Assembly (NCBI GenBank): GCA_048264105.1
Contig: JBLXDJ010000003.1
Coordinates: 372,001 to 436,000 of the forward strand
Length of the DNA stretch: 64,000 nucleotides
Reading direction: 5' to 3'
Source: Oceanospirillum sp048264105
Lineage (GTDB): Bacteria > Pseudomonadota > Gammaproteobacteria > Pseudomonadales > Halomonadaceae
Shown: positions 42,915 to 52,004 of the stretch, piece by piece
How positions within the stretch are numbered: position 1 is the first letter of the stretch
How the letters are laid out: each line of letters begins with the position of its first letter
Translations under genes and position numbers: made by a program
The notes under the pieces: model-generated
Database searches by the model: none
What the model saw: the letters and a program-made list of their open reading frames with translations, nothing else
Told to the model about the DNA's origin: nothing

Positions 42915-44109
42915 GGAAAACGCGGACAACCAGAGATTTCAGATAAGCAGTCTCCGGAATAGCCGGATGTACCGGGTGATCAGCACCCTGATGACCCTGT
43001 TCCAGAATCTGCGCCTGACGATCTACGTGGCGGGAGGTGCTGCGCACGATGTCGATCAGACGATCATAGGCCAGATGCATCGAGCAGGACGCGGAGATCA
43101 GAATGGCATCTTTTTCCAGCAGGCGCATCGCCAGCTGGTTGATACGCTGGTAAGCCAGCTCACCGTTTTTGATATCTTTGCGGCGTTTGATAAAGGCAGG
43201 TGGGTCGAGCACGATGACATCAAAGCGCTCACCTTCCTGAATCAGCTGTTTCAGGGCTTCAAACGCATCCCCCAGCATGGTTTCCACTTTATCCTGTACA
43301 CCGTTCAGCGCGGCGTTCTTTTCCACTTCATCCAGTGCGGTTTCAGAGGCATCCACGCAGAGCACAGAGCTTGCGCCAGCGGCGGCAGCCTGAACACCCC
43401 AGCCACCCACATAGCTGAACAGATCCAACACTTTTTTGCCTTTGCAGTAGTGCTGAAGACGGGCACGGTTCATACGGTGATCGTAGAACCAACCGGTTTT
43501 CTGACCGGTCAGAATCGGCACATGGAACTTAACGCCGTTCTCTTCCAGATACACCTCATCCGGCAGCGTACCACGGGCGACACGGGTCTCTTCTTCCAGA
43601 CCTTCCAGCTTACGCATACCGCCGTCGTTACGCAGTACAATCGCCTGCGGCTTAACCACCTTCTCCAGCGCGTCCAGAATATCCTCTTCCAGCACCTGCA
43701 TACCGGCGGTATTCAGCTGTACCGACAGCACATCGCCAAAACGATCCACAACCAGACCCGGCAACAGATCACTCTCCCCGTACACCAAACGGTAGTGCGG
43801 TGTCGGGAACGCCAGCTCACGCAGACCCAGTGCGATCTTAATACGGTGCACCAGCAGGGATTTGTCCAGTACCTGCTCCGGATCCTGACTGATCATACGG
43901 GCACAGATCAGGGTCTGCGGGTTGATATAAGCGGTGCCCAGCACCTTGCCGTTATAACCCTCAACGATCACCTGCTGACCAGCGGTGTAATTGCGCAGCG
44001 GCGAGATTTTAGTGTCGACTTCGTTGCTGTACAGCCAGATATGACCGGCACGGATACGACGCTCAGCGTTTTTACGCAGGCGCAGGGTGGCAAGGGGGCT
44101 TGATGACAT
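42907..44109 (-). CDS. rlmI: 23S rRNA m5C methyltransferase RlmI
   Basis: A 400-residue class I methyltransferase of the RlmI (YccW) family, which methylates C1962 of 23S rRNA. An N-terminal PUA domain (LRKNAERRIRAGHIWLYSNEV), a middle domain with YGESDLLPGLVVDRFGDVLSVQ, and the SAM-binding VLDLFSYVGGWGVQAAAAGA, DVIVLDPPAFIKRRKD are all seen. A cysteine in LISASCSMHL is in the position of the catalytic one in the family. The start has an AGAGAAG-like ribosome site (AGAGAGAAGATC). It overlaps the thioesterase at the 3' end. Confidence 0.93.
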   Translation of the reverse strand: MSSSPLATLRLRKNAERRIRAGHIWLYSNEVDTKISPLRNYTAGQQVIVEGYNGKVLGTAYINPQTLICARMISQDPEQVLDKSLLVHRIKIALGLRELAFPTPHYRLVYGESDLLPGLVVDRFGDVLSVQLNTAGMQVLEEDILDALEKVVKPQAIVLRNDGGMRKLEGLEEETRVARGTLPDEVYLEENGVKFHVPILTGQKTGWFYDHRMNRARLQHYCKGKKVLDLFSYVGGWGVQAAAAGASSVLCVDASETALDEVEKNAALNGVQDKVETMLGDAFEALKQLIQEGERFDVIVLDPPAFIKRRKDIKNGELAYQRINQLAMRLLEKDAILISASCSMHLAYDRLIDIVRSTSRHVDRQAQILEQGHQGADHPVHPAIPETAYLKSLVVRVFRD

Positions 44110-44202
44110 GATCTTCTCTCTTTGGCAGAGTGGGATGCGTATTCTGTTGAGCGCCGGAGGATTAATCCGGTCGTTTCAGACTCATTTGCGCGGCATTATA
44201 AC

Positions 44203-44234
44203 CAAAACAGGCAGGGTTTCCCCTGCCTGTTTTG
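44203..44234 (-). terminator. Terminator after YcxB-like gene
   Basis: A perfect stem CAAAACAGGCAGGG / CCCTGCCTGTTTTG with a 4-base loop. On either strand it ends with TTTTG, and it lies 35 bases after the YcxB-like stop. Confidence 0.8.
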
Positions 44235-44268
44235 TTGCCCGACGGACTATTTGTGCAAAGCTTTACAC

Positions 44269-44793
44269 TTATTTGGCGTCTGACTTATCCAGATAAAGGC
44301 CGCCTTTACGCTCGCTCAATGCTGCAAAACGCTCAAGGGCTTCATCATCAGCAAAAGCCGCCGCCGGAACCCAGATATAGTTCACACCACGATAGAGCAG
44401 AAAGCCCCGGGGCGTGCGCACTACCTTAGTGATCTCATCCCAGCCAAACTGACCTTCTACTTTATCGCCGGTTTTAGCGCCGACACCGTCATCATCAATC
44501 AGCAGGCTGATCTCTTTGTCTTTCTGGTCACTCTTCTGAAAGCGGCTCAGCAGCAGTTTTCTGTGCATACGGCCACGAATCAGAAACCAGTACACCGCCA
44601 GAATCAGCGCCATAGAGTCTGCGGGCTGAAAGCCACGCTCCAGCATCATAAAGATACTGAGCAGAATCAGCGCACCCACCACAAAGGTGATCATCTTGTC
44701 TTTGGTATTACCGGCACCCAGACGCGTGTGCTCGTCACTGGCTTCCAGATAAACCTGCTCACTCCACAGGTATTTAATTTCAATGGCGGACAT
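44269..44793 (-). CDS. YcxB-like membrane protein
   Basis: A 174-residue protein with two adjacent hydrophobic segments (MITFVVGALILLSIFMML and SMALILAVYWFLI), followed by a C-terminal domain of ~90 residues (ISLLIDDDGVGAKTGDKVEGQFGWDEITKVVRTPRGFLLYRGVNYIWVPAAAF) that matches the YcxB pattern of two TM helices plus a PH-like beta domain. Function unknown. The ATG at 44793 has AGGAGA upstream; the frame extends to 44829 without support. Confidence 0.8.
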   Translation of the reverse strand: MSAIEIKYLWSEQVYLEASDEHTRLGAGNTKDKMITFVVGALILLSIFMMLERGFQPADSMALILAVYWFLIRGRMHRKLLLSRFQKSDQKDKEISLLIDDDGVGAKTGDKVEGQFGWDEITKVVRTPRGFLLYRGVNYIWVPAAAFADDEALERFAALSERKGGLYLDKSDAK

Positions 44794-44982
44794 AAGGTCT
44801 CCTGTTAGGTTGGCCGACGCTATCGCCATGCCATCATTATTGCGTTTTCCGCACCCGTAATGCGCAGCTCCGGCAATAAGTGTTTTCCAAAATTAAGCAT
44901 TAAAAAAGGCGCATAGCATAGCAGAGCGCCGGACAGGATAAAGCGAAGATAAGAGCGCTGCGCCGTTTCAGGCCTTGGAGGT

Positions 44983-45030
44983 TTAAATCGGTGACTTAAA
45001 TCGGCGGCTTAAATCAGTGGTTTAAATCAC
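44983..45030. repeat. 13-base tandem repeat starting at the cyclase stop codon
   Basis: TTAAATC starts at 44983, 44996, 45009 and 45022 (exact 13-base period; units such as TTAAATCGGCGGC). The copy at 45022 carries the cyclase TAA stop. Because 13 is not a multiple of three, the copies put TAA into all three minus-strand frames. Confidence 0.85.
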
Positions 45031-46287
45031 ACGAACCTGAATCGGATGCTGTTTACCCTTCATCGTAATATCCCGATAGACCGCAGGCAGATTTCTGAAG
45101 AAAATATCATCATCTCTGGCGGACTCTTTAACGACCTCCTGAGAGATCAGGAGTTCCCCGCCAAGGGCCGCATCACAGAGGCGTTTCGCCGTATTCACCG
45201 TATCGCCGATAATATCGTAACTGCGCACCTTCTCGCCGCCGATCAGGCCTTCCACCAGATCACCGTAGTGAATACCCGCTCCGACGGTTAAGCCATAATC
45301 CTCCAGCAGTTCCGTCAGGAGCGCTCTCAGCTCTTTACCGGCAGCCACCGCCCGCACAGGCCGGTCAAACACCGCCATAATCTCATCACCGGTATGCTTC
45401 ACCTTGATCGCTTTGAAGCGATCACTCACAGGCTCTGCTGCCGCAAAGCAGTCATTGAGCATCGAGACCACCTGCTCCGGGCTCTGGCGCTCACTCCAGG
45501 CGGTAAACCCCCGAATATCCATAAAGAGCACCGCTCGCTTTTTACGGCTCAGACCCAGCACCTTCTGGTTACCCACCGCCTGATCCAGCAGATCCCGACC
45601 CAGCAACCATTCAGAATAAACCTTAAGCTGGTCTGCCGTGACCTGAAGCGTCTGCAGATAGCGTTGGGCGGTCCAGTAACTGAAGCCAACGATCAGACCC
45701 AACAGCACAATCACGATGGAAACAAACAGATGGCTGTCGTCACTGAAAAAGTGCATCACCCCTTCAAGGCTGGGAGCGCCATGGATTTCAAAGATGATAT
45801 ACATCACCAGCAAAATGGAGGTGCGGGTGAGATGTTCCGCCAGCAGGGCGTAAAGACGCAAGCCCTGGGGCAGCCAAAGCTGAAGTTGTTGCAGACCACC
45901 CACCAGAAGGGCGAAAACCCAGTAAGCGATATGATTCGGAGATTGCCAGAAAGCCGCGCCCTCAAGGGCGACTTCAATCAGCGTATAAACCGCAGGGCCG
46001 ATCAGGTTGCCCAGAAAGGGGGAAGGACGTCCTTCGTACTGGCGGCTACCTAGCCACCACGCCTGAACCAGGCAGGCCAGAATCAGCGTGTAGAAATCCG
46101 GCTCGAAGACATAATCCGAGAATCCTTCAATCAGCAGTTCGAGAATAATATTCGCTAACGGAAAGTGGATACTGTTAGACAACAGCTCCAGAGCCACGCT
46201 ATGGCTTCTGCGCCCCCGTAAACGGGCTTCAACGCCCTGAAGGGCCAGAGGGTCTGAACGGTGTCCGGTTTGCTGACGGGCGGTCAT
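45022..46287 (-). CDS. Membrane-bound class III adenylyl/guanylyl cyclase-domain protein
   Basis: A 421-residue protein. Residues ~35-205 contain about six hydrophobic segments. The C-terminal catalytic domain (~240-415) has the class III cyclase signature: VLFMDIRGFTAWSERQSPEQVV with the metal-binding aspartate, KHTGDEIMAVFD with the second, GAGIHYGDLVEG, and SYDIIGDTVNTAKRLCD. These residues suggest an active cyclase, most likely producing cAMP. The ATG follows AAGGGA. It is flanked by tandem repeats at its stop. The signal sensed by the membrane part is unknown. Confidence 0.88.
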   Translation of the reverse strand: MTARQQTGHRSDPLALQGVEARLRGRRSHSVALELLSNSIHFPLANIILELLIEGFSDYVFEPDFYTLILACLVQAWWLGSRQYEGRPSPFLGNLIGPAVYTLIEVALEGAAFWQSPNHIAYWVFALLVGGLQQLQLWLPQGLRLYALLAEHLTRTSILLVMYIIFEIHGAPSLEGVMHFFSDDSHLFVSIVIVLLGLIVGFSYWTAQRYLQTLQVTADQLKVYSEWLLGRDLLDQAVGNQKVLGLSRKKRAVLFMDIRGFTAWSERQSPEQVVSMLNDCFAAAEPVSDRFKAIKVKHTGDEIMAVFDRPVRAVAAGKELRALLTELLEDYGLTVGAGIHYGDLVEGLIGGEKVRSYDIIGDTVNTAKRLCDAALGGELLISQEVVKESARDDDIFFRNLPAVYRDITMKGKQHPIQVRVI

Positions 46288-46364
46288 GGTAATCCCTTAT
46301 TAGCGGCTCAACGGCTATCGGCTCTGCATCACTGATCGTCTGATTCTATCGGCCTTAAATGAAA

Positions 46365-46398
46365 GAAACCTTAAGACGGAGAAAAATCTTAAGGTTTC
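46365..46398 (-). terminator. Terminator of the pepP-ubiH-ubiI operon
   Basis: A perfect 12-base stem GAAACCTTAAGA / TCTTAAGGTTTC with a 10-base loop, followed on the minus strand by TTTCATTT, 15 bases after the ubiI-like stop. Confidence 0.75.
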
Positions 46399-46412
46399 AG
46401 ACCGGCTTCGGC

Positions 46413-47690
46413 TCAGGCCAGATGCACCTGCGCATTTTCCGGCAGACCATCCCGCTCACCCAGCGCCTGACGCAGCAGCTGTTTTTTCACCAGCGGGGTG
46501 TTGTTCACCAGACTCATGCCGGTATTACGCAACCAGCGCAGCGGCAGAGGAACCGGGCCGTAGAGACGTTTAAAGCCTTCCATCAGCGCCATCATTTTCA
46601 GGTTGTCCGGCATGCGGCGGCGCTGATATTTGCCCAGCGTCTGCTCAATACCCAGCGGCTGTTTGCGCTGCCAGGCCGCGGTCAGCTCTTCCACCAGGGT
46701 AGCGGCATCCAGCAGGCCAAGGTTTACACCCTGCCCCGCCAACGGGTGAATGGTATGAGCGGCATCACCGGCCAGCACCAGCCCCGGCTGCCAGTAGCGT
46801 TTGGCATGACGCTGACGCAGCGGGAAGCTGAAACGGGGATCACAACTCAGCACCTTGCCCAGTTTGTGTTCAAAACTAAGCGAGAGTTCAGCACAGAAGC
46901 TGGCGTCATCCAGCGCCATCAGACGGGCACACTCTTCCGGCGACGTCGACCAGACGATAGAGCAGTAATGCGCGTCACCGTCGAAGGTGATCGGCAGCAG
47001 CGCCAGCGGCCCAGTCGGCATAAAACGCTGCCAGCAGGTGCCCTGATGAGGCTGTTCCAGTTTAATCGTGGTAACAATCGCTTCGTGGTCGTAGTCCCAT
47101 TCCCGGGTTTCAAAACCACCCCACTCCCGCAGGCGGGAGCGGGCACCATCGGCGGCAACAATCAGACCAGCCTGCAATACACGGCCATCCTGAAGGTACA
47201 CCTGACGCTGGGTCCCGTTCTGACCATTTTGCTCCAGAGCCGGGCTGATACCTTCAATACGGATACCGCGATGCCAGTGAATATTGTCAAACTGCTTACT
47301 TTGTTCAACGAGGGAGGTCAGCGTGACGCTGTTCTCTACGATATGACCGATGTTTTCCGCAAAAACATCGTCACAGTTAAATTCGATATGACCTGTGCCA
47401 TCGGCTTCCCAGACCTTCATCTGCTGGTAGGGTGTAACGCGATTTTCGATCATGTCACCCCAGGCGTTCAGGCTTTCCAGAAACAGTCGGCTGGCTTCCG
47501 TCAGCGCACTGACCCGGGGATCAACCCCCTGAGGATTCCACACGGGTTCCTTGTCCGCCGCTTCCAGAATCGCGATCTTCATACCGGTTGGCGCGACGCC
47601 ACAGGCAACCGCAGCACCGACCATGCCACCACCAACGACGATCAGGTCGTACTGCTGTAGGTTCTGATCGTTTTGCTGATTCGTATCCAT
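46413..47690 (-). CDS. ubiI: UbiH/UbiF/UbiI-family FAD monooxygenase
   Basis: A 425-residue ubiquinone-biosynthesis hydroxylase. FAD-binding motif DLIVVGGGMVGAAVACGVA, the DG motif (GLIVAADGARSRLREW), and the second FAD motif LAGDAAHTIHPLAGQGVNLGLLDAATLVEEL. UbiI hydroxylates C5 and UbiF C6 of the ring; the sequence alone does not separate them. I name it ubiI because ygfB-pepP-ubiH-ubiI is the known order. It overlaps ubiH by one base (TGATG) with AGGAG upstream, so translation is coupled. Confidence 0.88.
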   Translation of the reverse strand: MDTNQQNDQNLQQYDLIVVGGGMVGAAVACGVAPTGMKIAILEAADKEPVWNPQGVDPRVSALTEASRLFLESLNAWGDMIENRVTPYQQMKVWEADGTGHIEFNCDDVFAENIGHIVENSVTLTSLVEQSKQFDNIHWHRGIRIEGISPALEQNGQNGTQRQVYLQDGRVLQAGLIVAADGARSRLREWGGFETREWDYDHEAIVTTIKLEQPHQGTCWQRFMPTGPLALLPITFDGDAHYCSIVWSTSPEECARLMALDDASFCAELSLSFEHKLGKVLSCDPRFSFPLRQRHAKRYWQPGLVLAGDAAHTIHPLAGQGVNLGLLDAATLVEELTAAWQRKQPLGIEQTLGKYQRRRMPDNLKMMALMEGFKRLYGPVPLPLRWLRNTGMSLVNNTPLVKKQLLRQALGERDGLPENAQVHLA

Positions 47691-49048
47691 CAGAGCTCTC
47701 CTGCCTGTTTCTGTATGCGTGTATCTGCGGACTGTTTTTCTGCTATAAGCTGTTTCAGGCGCACTGAGGAGCCGCCAATCCCCATCGCCTGACGGGCAAA
47801 CCAGCGCTTGGCGGGTTTCAGTCGATCCAGCAGCATCAGGCCTCCGGCTCTGAGGTGACCCAGCACAGGATTACCGTTAGCAAACAGCCGGATCAGACCA
47901 TCGCTGAAACCGATAACCGCATCCTGATCCTGCTCGCGGCGCTGCTGATAACGCTGCAGCACGGAAAGACTGCCCAGCGCTTCACCGTTTTGCGCCGCTT
48001 CGTGCAGCACACCGGCCAGCTCGGCAACACCTCTTAACGCCAGGTTGTAACCCTGACCCGCTACCGGATGCATATAGTGGGCAGCATTACCCAGCACGGC
48101 TAAACCGGGACGCACCTGTTCGGTGGCACGCACCAGCGTCAGCGGATACTGATGGCGCTCACCGATGCGTTCGATATCACCCAGACGGAAACCGAACAGC
48201 TGCAGCAGCTTCTGTTTAAATTCCGCTTCGGTCAGGGCGTTTACCTCGTCGATCTGATCAGCGGGAACCGTCCAGACCAGCGCAATATCTTTAGCCCCCG
48301 GCAGGGGCAGCCAGGCCATAGGGCCATCCGCGGTAAAGCGTTCAAACGCCCAGTTTTCATGGGGCTGACTCATGGTGAGATTACAGACGATCGCGTACTG
48401 ATCATAAGGACGGACATGGTCGCTGATATTCAGCTGCTGCTTAAGGCCGGACTGGCCCCCATCCGCCAGCACCACAAGACCCGCTTCAATGATGCGCTCT
48501 TCGCCATCATCGCTCTTTAGGGCAAGCTGATGACGCTCTGCCTGAACCTCAAAACCTGTTACCTGAAACGGGCACAGCCATTCCACATGCTGCGCCTGTT
48601 TAACGCCGCTTAACAGGGTCTGACCCAGAGCGATATTGGGTGCGACATAACCCAGCGCATCCACATGATGATCCGCTGCATTGAGGCGGGTTGCGCCAAG
48701 ATGGCCTTTGTCGGAGACATGAATCTGTTTAATCGGTGCAACGTGGGATTCCAGCTGCTGCCAGAGGCCGATCTGCTCATAGATATGACGGGTACCCCAG
48801 GAGAGAGCGGTTGAGCGGGCATCATAGCTGGTTTTGATCTCAGCCGGCTCACCTTGAGCGTCTGCTTTGCCCGTTGGGCTATGGGCGGTGGCTACCGCCT
48901 CGACCACGGCAATCGACCAGTTATGCTCACGGGCAAAACCTTCCAGTGCGCAGGCGAGACTCGCCCCCACTAAACCACCACCGATAATGGCAATATCGTA
49001 AGCGGGTATCTGACGGGCTTCGTGAGAAGCCGAAGCGGCTGTTGTCAC
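47690..49048 (-). CDS. ubiH: 2-octaprenyl-6-methoxyphenol hydroxylase UbiH
   Basis: A 452-residue FAD monooxygenase of ubiquinone synthesis. FAD motif DIAIIGGGLVGASLACAL, the DG region (GLVVLADGGQSGLKQQL), and LGNAAHYMHPVAGQGYNLALRGVAELAGVL, which has the GNAA form typical of UbiH instead of GDAA. It starts with GTG preceded by AGGAG. It is ~60 residues longer than E. coli UbiH because of inserts near residues 45-70 and a C-terminal extension. Confidence 0.92.
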   Translation of the reverse strand: MTTAASASHEARQIPAYDIAIIGGGLVGASLACALEGFAREHNWSIAVVEAVATAHSPTGKADAQGEPAEIKTSYDARSTALSWGTRHIYEQIGLWQQLESHVAPIKQIHVSDKGHLGATRLNAADHHVDALGYVAPNIALGQTLLSGVKQAQHVEWLCPFQVTGFEVQAERHQLALKSDDGEERIIEAGLVVLADGGQSGLKQQLNISDHVRPYDQYAIVCNLTMSQPHENWAFERFTADGPMAWLPLPGAKDIALVWTVPADQIDEVNALTEAEFKQKLLQLFGFRLGDIERIGERHQYPLTLVRATEQVRPGLAVLGNAAHYMHPVAGQGYNLALRGVAELAGVLHEAAQNGEALGSLSVLQRYQQRREQDQDAVIGFSDGLIRLFANGNPVLGHLRAGGLMLLDRLKPAKRWFARQAMGIGGSSVRLKQLIAEKQSADTRIQKQAGEL

Positions 49049-49088
49049 CGGTTGTCTCCTGTCTGTGACCTGTTTCGGGTCGTATTCG

Positions 49089-50504
49089 CTATGCGGTCAG
49101 AGCAACGCCCTGACCGGCCATAAGTGCTTCAATTTCTGCAATATTTTTCGGTACACCCGAGGTCATCACCTCAGGGCCGGATTCGGTCACAACGACATTA
49201 TCTTCAATACGGATGCCGATTCCGCGCCAGTGCGCATCTACCGTCTCATCGTCATGGGCGACGTAAAGCCCCGGCTCGACAGTCAGCACCATACCCGCCT
49301 CAAGCGGCCGTGACTGACCATCAATCTTGTAGCGACCGGCATCATGCACATCAATGCCCAGCCAATGGCTGGTGCCGTGCATAAAGAAACGACGATAGCT
49401 TTCCGATTCGATCACATCATCCAGCGTTCCGGTCAGAAGCCCCAGATCCAGCAGCCCCTGACAGAGTACATTCAGCGCCGCGCGGTGTGGCGCATGGCAA
49501 TCCAGCCCCACCTGCACCTGATCAATCGCCGCATACTGGGCTTCCAGTACCACCTGATAAAGGGCGGTCTGCTCGGGGCTGAACTTACCGGATACCGGGA
49601 AGGTCCGGGTGATATCCGCCGCATAATGCTGCAGTTCACAACCGGCATCCACCAGTACCAGATCACCGTCATTCAGCGGCTGACTGTTCTCGACATAGTG
49701 CAGAATGCAGGCGTTAGCTCCACCGCCAACAATGGTGTTATAAGCTGGAGCACGACTACCGGCACGCATAAAGTGATACAGGTATTCCGCTTCCAGCTGA
49801 TACTCCATCATACCCGGCGTACATACCTGCATCGCCTTACTGTGCGTGGCCGCCGAGATCTCAGCGGCCCCTCGCATAATGTTGAGTTCCGCCTCACTTT
49901 TAATCAGACGCATCTCATGGATCAGGGGCAGCAGATTATGCTGCTGCTCCGGAGCGACCTTACCGGCACGGGCTTTCTGACGCAGCTGCTGGCACCAGTC
50001 ATTGATACGACGGCTCAACGCGTCATCTCCCTGCATCGGGTAGAACAGATGCTGCGCGCCATCGAGCAGTTCCGGCAGCTTTGTATCCAGCTGATCCAGC
50101 GTGTAAGCGGCGCTCATACCGTAATCGTTTTGTGCCGCCTCCTGACCGATACGGAAGCCTGTCCAGACCTCCTGCGCACGATCTTTCGGCAGAGAAAACA
50201 GATGGCTGTCGCCCTCTTTATGCCCCGGCGTTAACACCAGCCAGGCATCCTCTTCGGCAAAACCGGTCAGATAGTAAAAATCGCTGTTCTGACGGAAGGC
50301 GTAATCCGCATCGTTATTGCGGTAGCGGATCTCTGCTCCCGGCATGATCGCCACACTACCCTGGGGTAACTGGTCGATCAGACGCTGACGCCTCTGGGCG
50401 TATTCTTCAGCGGGGATAGCATACGTTTCCTTTGAGGCGATGATGTTGCGGTTTATCAAACCTTCCTCAGTCTCAGACTGTGGATTGATGTCAGTTTGCG
50501 TCAT
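49089..50504 (-). CDS. pepP: Xaa-Pro aminopeptidase PepP
   Basis: A 471-residue metallopeptidase that removes N-terminal residues before proline. The N-terminal creatinase-like domain starts at AEEYAQRRQRLIDQL; the catalytic pita-bread domain shows the ligands in LVDAGCELQHYAADITRTFPVSG (two Asp), HGTSHWLGIDVHD (His), TVEPGLYV (Glu) and GIGIRIEDNVVVTESGPEV (Glu), all present. AGGAG precedes the ATG. The N-terminal ~25 residues extend beyond the E. coli form. Confidence 0.96.
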   Translation of the reverse strand: MTQTDINPQSETEEGLINRNIIASKETYAIPAEEYAQRRQRLIDQLPQGSVAIMPGAEIRYRNNDADYAFRQNSDFYYLTGFAEEDAWLVLTPGHKEGDSHLFSLPKDRAQEVWTGFRIGQEAAQNDYGMSAAYTLDQLDTKLPELLDGAQHLFYPMQGDDALSRRINDWCQQLRQKARAGKVAPEQQHNLLPLIHEMRLIKSEAELNIMRGAAEISAATHSKAMQVCTPGMMEYQLEAEYLYHFMRAGSRAPAYNTIVGGGANACILHYVENSQPLNDGDLVLVDAGCELQHYAADITRTFPVSGKFSPEQTALYQVVLEAQYAAIDQVQVGLDCHAPHRAALNVLCQGLLDLGLLTGTLDDVIESESYRRFFMHGTSHWLGIDVHDAGRYKIDGQSRPLEAGMVLTVEPGLYVAHDDETVDAHWRGIGIRIEDNVVVTESGPEVMTSGVPKNIAEIEALMAGQGVALTA

Positions 50505-50588
50505 ATCGACTCCTGTCGTTCAGCGTCGGTGCCACCAGAACATGATGGCATGTGCGTTATACGGTTCTGTCCGGTTTCAGAGGCAGGC

Positions 50589-51191
50589 TTACTGCAGTTT
50601 TTTAGCGTCCTGAGCGGCTTCATCTAACTGAGGCGCAGATGGGTTACATTCGGTATAGAGCATCATGGCGGTCATACGGACGTATTCACTCACGGCAAAC
50701 AGATCCTGTTCGTTCTGTTCGTCCTCATCCAGTGATTCATCCATCTCAGCGATCTTTTCCAGATCCTTCAGGGCATCTTTCAGTTCAGTGGAAAGCTTGC
50801 CTTCCCGGAAGTGTTCATTGTCCGCCAGTGCCGACAGAAAGCCCTCACACCACTCCAGCAGAGTCTGCATACGCTCGTTAAGAGAGAAATCCTCATCGGC
50901 GATCAGCAGCTTAAACCCCAGATCCTGATCTTTGATGCCGGTTTCGGTCTGTTCCAGCAGCTCCGCCAGCTCAACTTTTGATTCATCTGAATCCAGCTCA
51001 GAGACCTCCATAAACTGCATCGCCTGACGCAGCCAGGTATCCAGATCCGGAGCTTGTCCGGCACAAAGCTGGCCACACAGATCACCATGCAGCTCTGCGG
51101 GTGCATGCAAACAACCGTTGCGCAGAAACAGATCACTGATGCGGGCAAAAACAGGCTGTTGAATCTCGGTTTGCTGTTGTACGTCTGTCAT
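50589..51191 (-). CDS. ygfB: UPF0149 family protein YgfB
   Basis: A 200-residue acidic helical protein of the YgfB/UPF0149 family. Motifs: CLHAPAELHGDLCGQLCAG, WCEGFLSALADN, and EYVRMTAMMLYTECNPS, all family-typical. YgfB of Pseudomonas has been linked to control of beta-lactamase and peptidoglycan-recycling genes; any such role here is inference. It lies upstream of pepP in the conserved order and is divergent from the TIGR02449-zapA side. Confidence 0.9.
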   Translation of the reverse strand: MTDVQQQTEIQQPVFARISDLFLRNGCLHAPAELHGDLCGQLCAGQAPDLDTWLRQAMQFMEVSELDSDESKVELAELLEQTETGIKDQDLGFKLLIADEDFSLNERMQTLLEWCEGFLSALADNEHFREGKLSTELKDALKDLEKIAEMDESLDEDEQNEQDLFAVSEYVRMTAMMLYTECNPSAPQLDEAAQDAKKLQ

Positions 51192-51216
51192 AGCTAACGC
51201 CTTCTCCGGCAGGTAC

Positions 51217-51261
51217 TTTTTAAGTGTTTCGGTAAAGTATTTTTAAAGTGTATCGGTGAAA
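51217..51261. repeat. Imperfect direct repeat in the ygfB-TIGR02449 divergent region
   Basis: TTTTTAAGTGTTTCGGTAAA (51217-51236) and TTTTTAAAGTGTATCGGTGA (51240-51259) repeat with a ~23-base period, and TTTCGGTAAA recurs at 51274-51283. They lie 25-70 bases before ygfB and could be regulator sites or slippage. Confidence 0.5.
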
Positions 51262-51443
51262 ATACTAAAGCGATTTCGGTAAATCCGTTGGTCATAATAG
51301 GGAACGGGATCACGAATCATCATATTGATGCCTATTTTGACGATAAAAAGCTCATTTGTCAGGAAGTTAGTATTCATTCACGTGAATTGACCGGTTACAA
51401 TCGCAGATCTATAGTACGGTTATCCTCAGCTAAAGATAATTTT

Positions 51444-51656
51444 ATGGACACTGACGATTTAGATCAGTTGGAAAAACAGATACATGACCTGCTGTTAATT
51501 TGCGTTGATCTGCGCAAAGAGAACGAACAGCTGAAACAATCTGTTCGCCAACAGGCCACAGAATTGGACGCGTTGATGCAAGAGCGTCAAGCCACGGAAG
51601 AGAAAGTCAGTTATCTTTTAACCCGCTTAGGGCCATCGGAGCCACAAGATGAGTGA
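51444..51656 (+). CDS. TIGR02449 family coiled-coil protein
   Basis: A 70-residue protein, coiled coil over most of its length (DLDQLEKQIHDLLLICVDLRKENEQLKQSVRQQATELDALMQERQ), of the TIGR02449 family found beside zapA in Pseudomonas-like bacteria. A cell-division role like ZapB is likely but inferred. The ATG at 51444 starts the conserved part; an open extension upstream to 51288 has no coiled-coil pattern. It overlaps zapA by 8 bases. Confidence 0.88.
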   Translation: MDTDDLDQLEKQIHDLLLICVDLRKENEQLKQSVRQQATELDALMQERQATEEKVSYLLTRLGPSEPQDE

Positions 51657-51972
51657 AACACAGAGCAGTCAAACCGTCGAAGTTAAAATCCTCGAACGTA
51701 GTTATGTGGTCGGCTGCCCCGATGATAAGCAAAGTGATCTGGTGAACTCTGCCAAGTATCTTGACCGTAAAATGCGCGAAATCCGTGATACCGGCAAAGT
51801 GATCGGTACCGAGCGTATCGCTATTATGGCGGCCCTCAATATCGCCTATGAGATGCTGCATGATAATCAGGGAAGCAAAGATTCCCAGGAGCAGATTCAG
51901 CGCATCAACGAGAAACTCTCGGCAGCGATTCAGGCACTGCGCCAGGACGATAAAGATACCGACGCGGCCTGA
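51649..51972 (+). CDS. zapA: Cell division protein ZapA
   Basis: A 107-residue protein. It shows the N-terminal beta-structured region (VEVKILERSYVVGCPDDKQSDLVNSAKYLDRKMREIRDTGKVIGTERIAIMAALNIAYEML) and a C-terminal coiled coil, as in ZapA, which cross-links FtsZ filaments at the Z-ring. It is coupled to the preceding coiled-coil gene and followed by the 6S RNA gene, the conserved zapA-ssrS-fau order. Confidence 0.95.
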   Translation: MSETQSSQTVEVKILERSYVVGCPDDKQSDLVNSAKYLDRKMREIRDTGKVIGTERIAIMAALNIAYEMLHDNQGSKDSQEQIQRINEKLSAAIQALRQDDKDTDAA

Positions 51973-51991
51973 TTTTTTATTCGGTCTGCGT

Positions 51992-51997
51992 TATACT
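51992..51997 (+). promoter_or_regulatory. -10 element of the 6S RNA gene
   Basis: TATACT lies about 8 bases before the predicted 5' end of 6S RNA. I do not see a good -35 element at standard spacing. Confidence 0.5.
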
Positions 51998-52004
51998 CCT
52001 TTCC

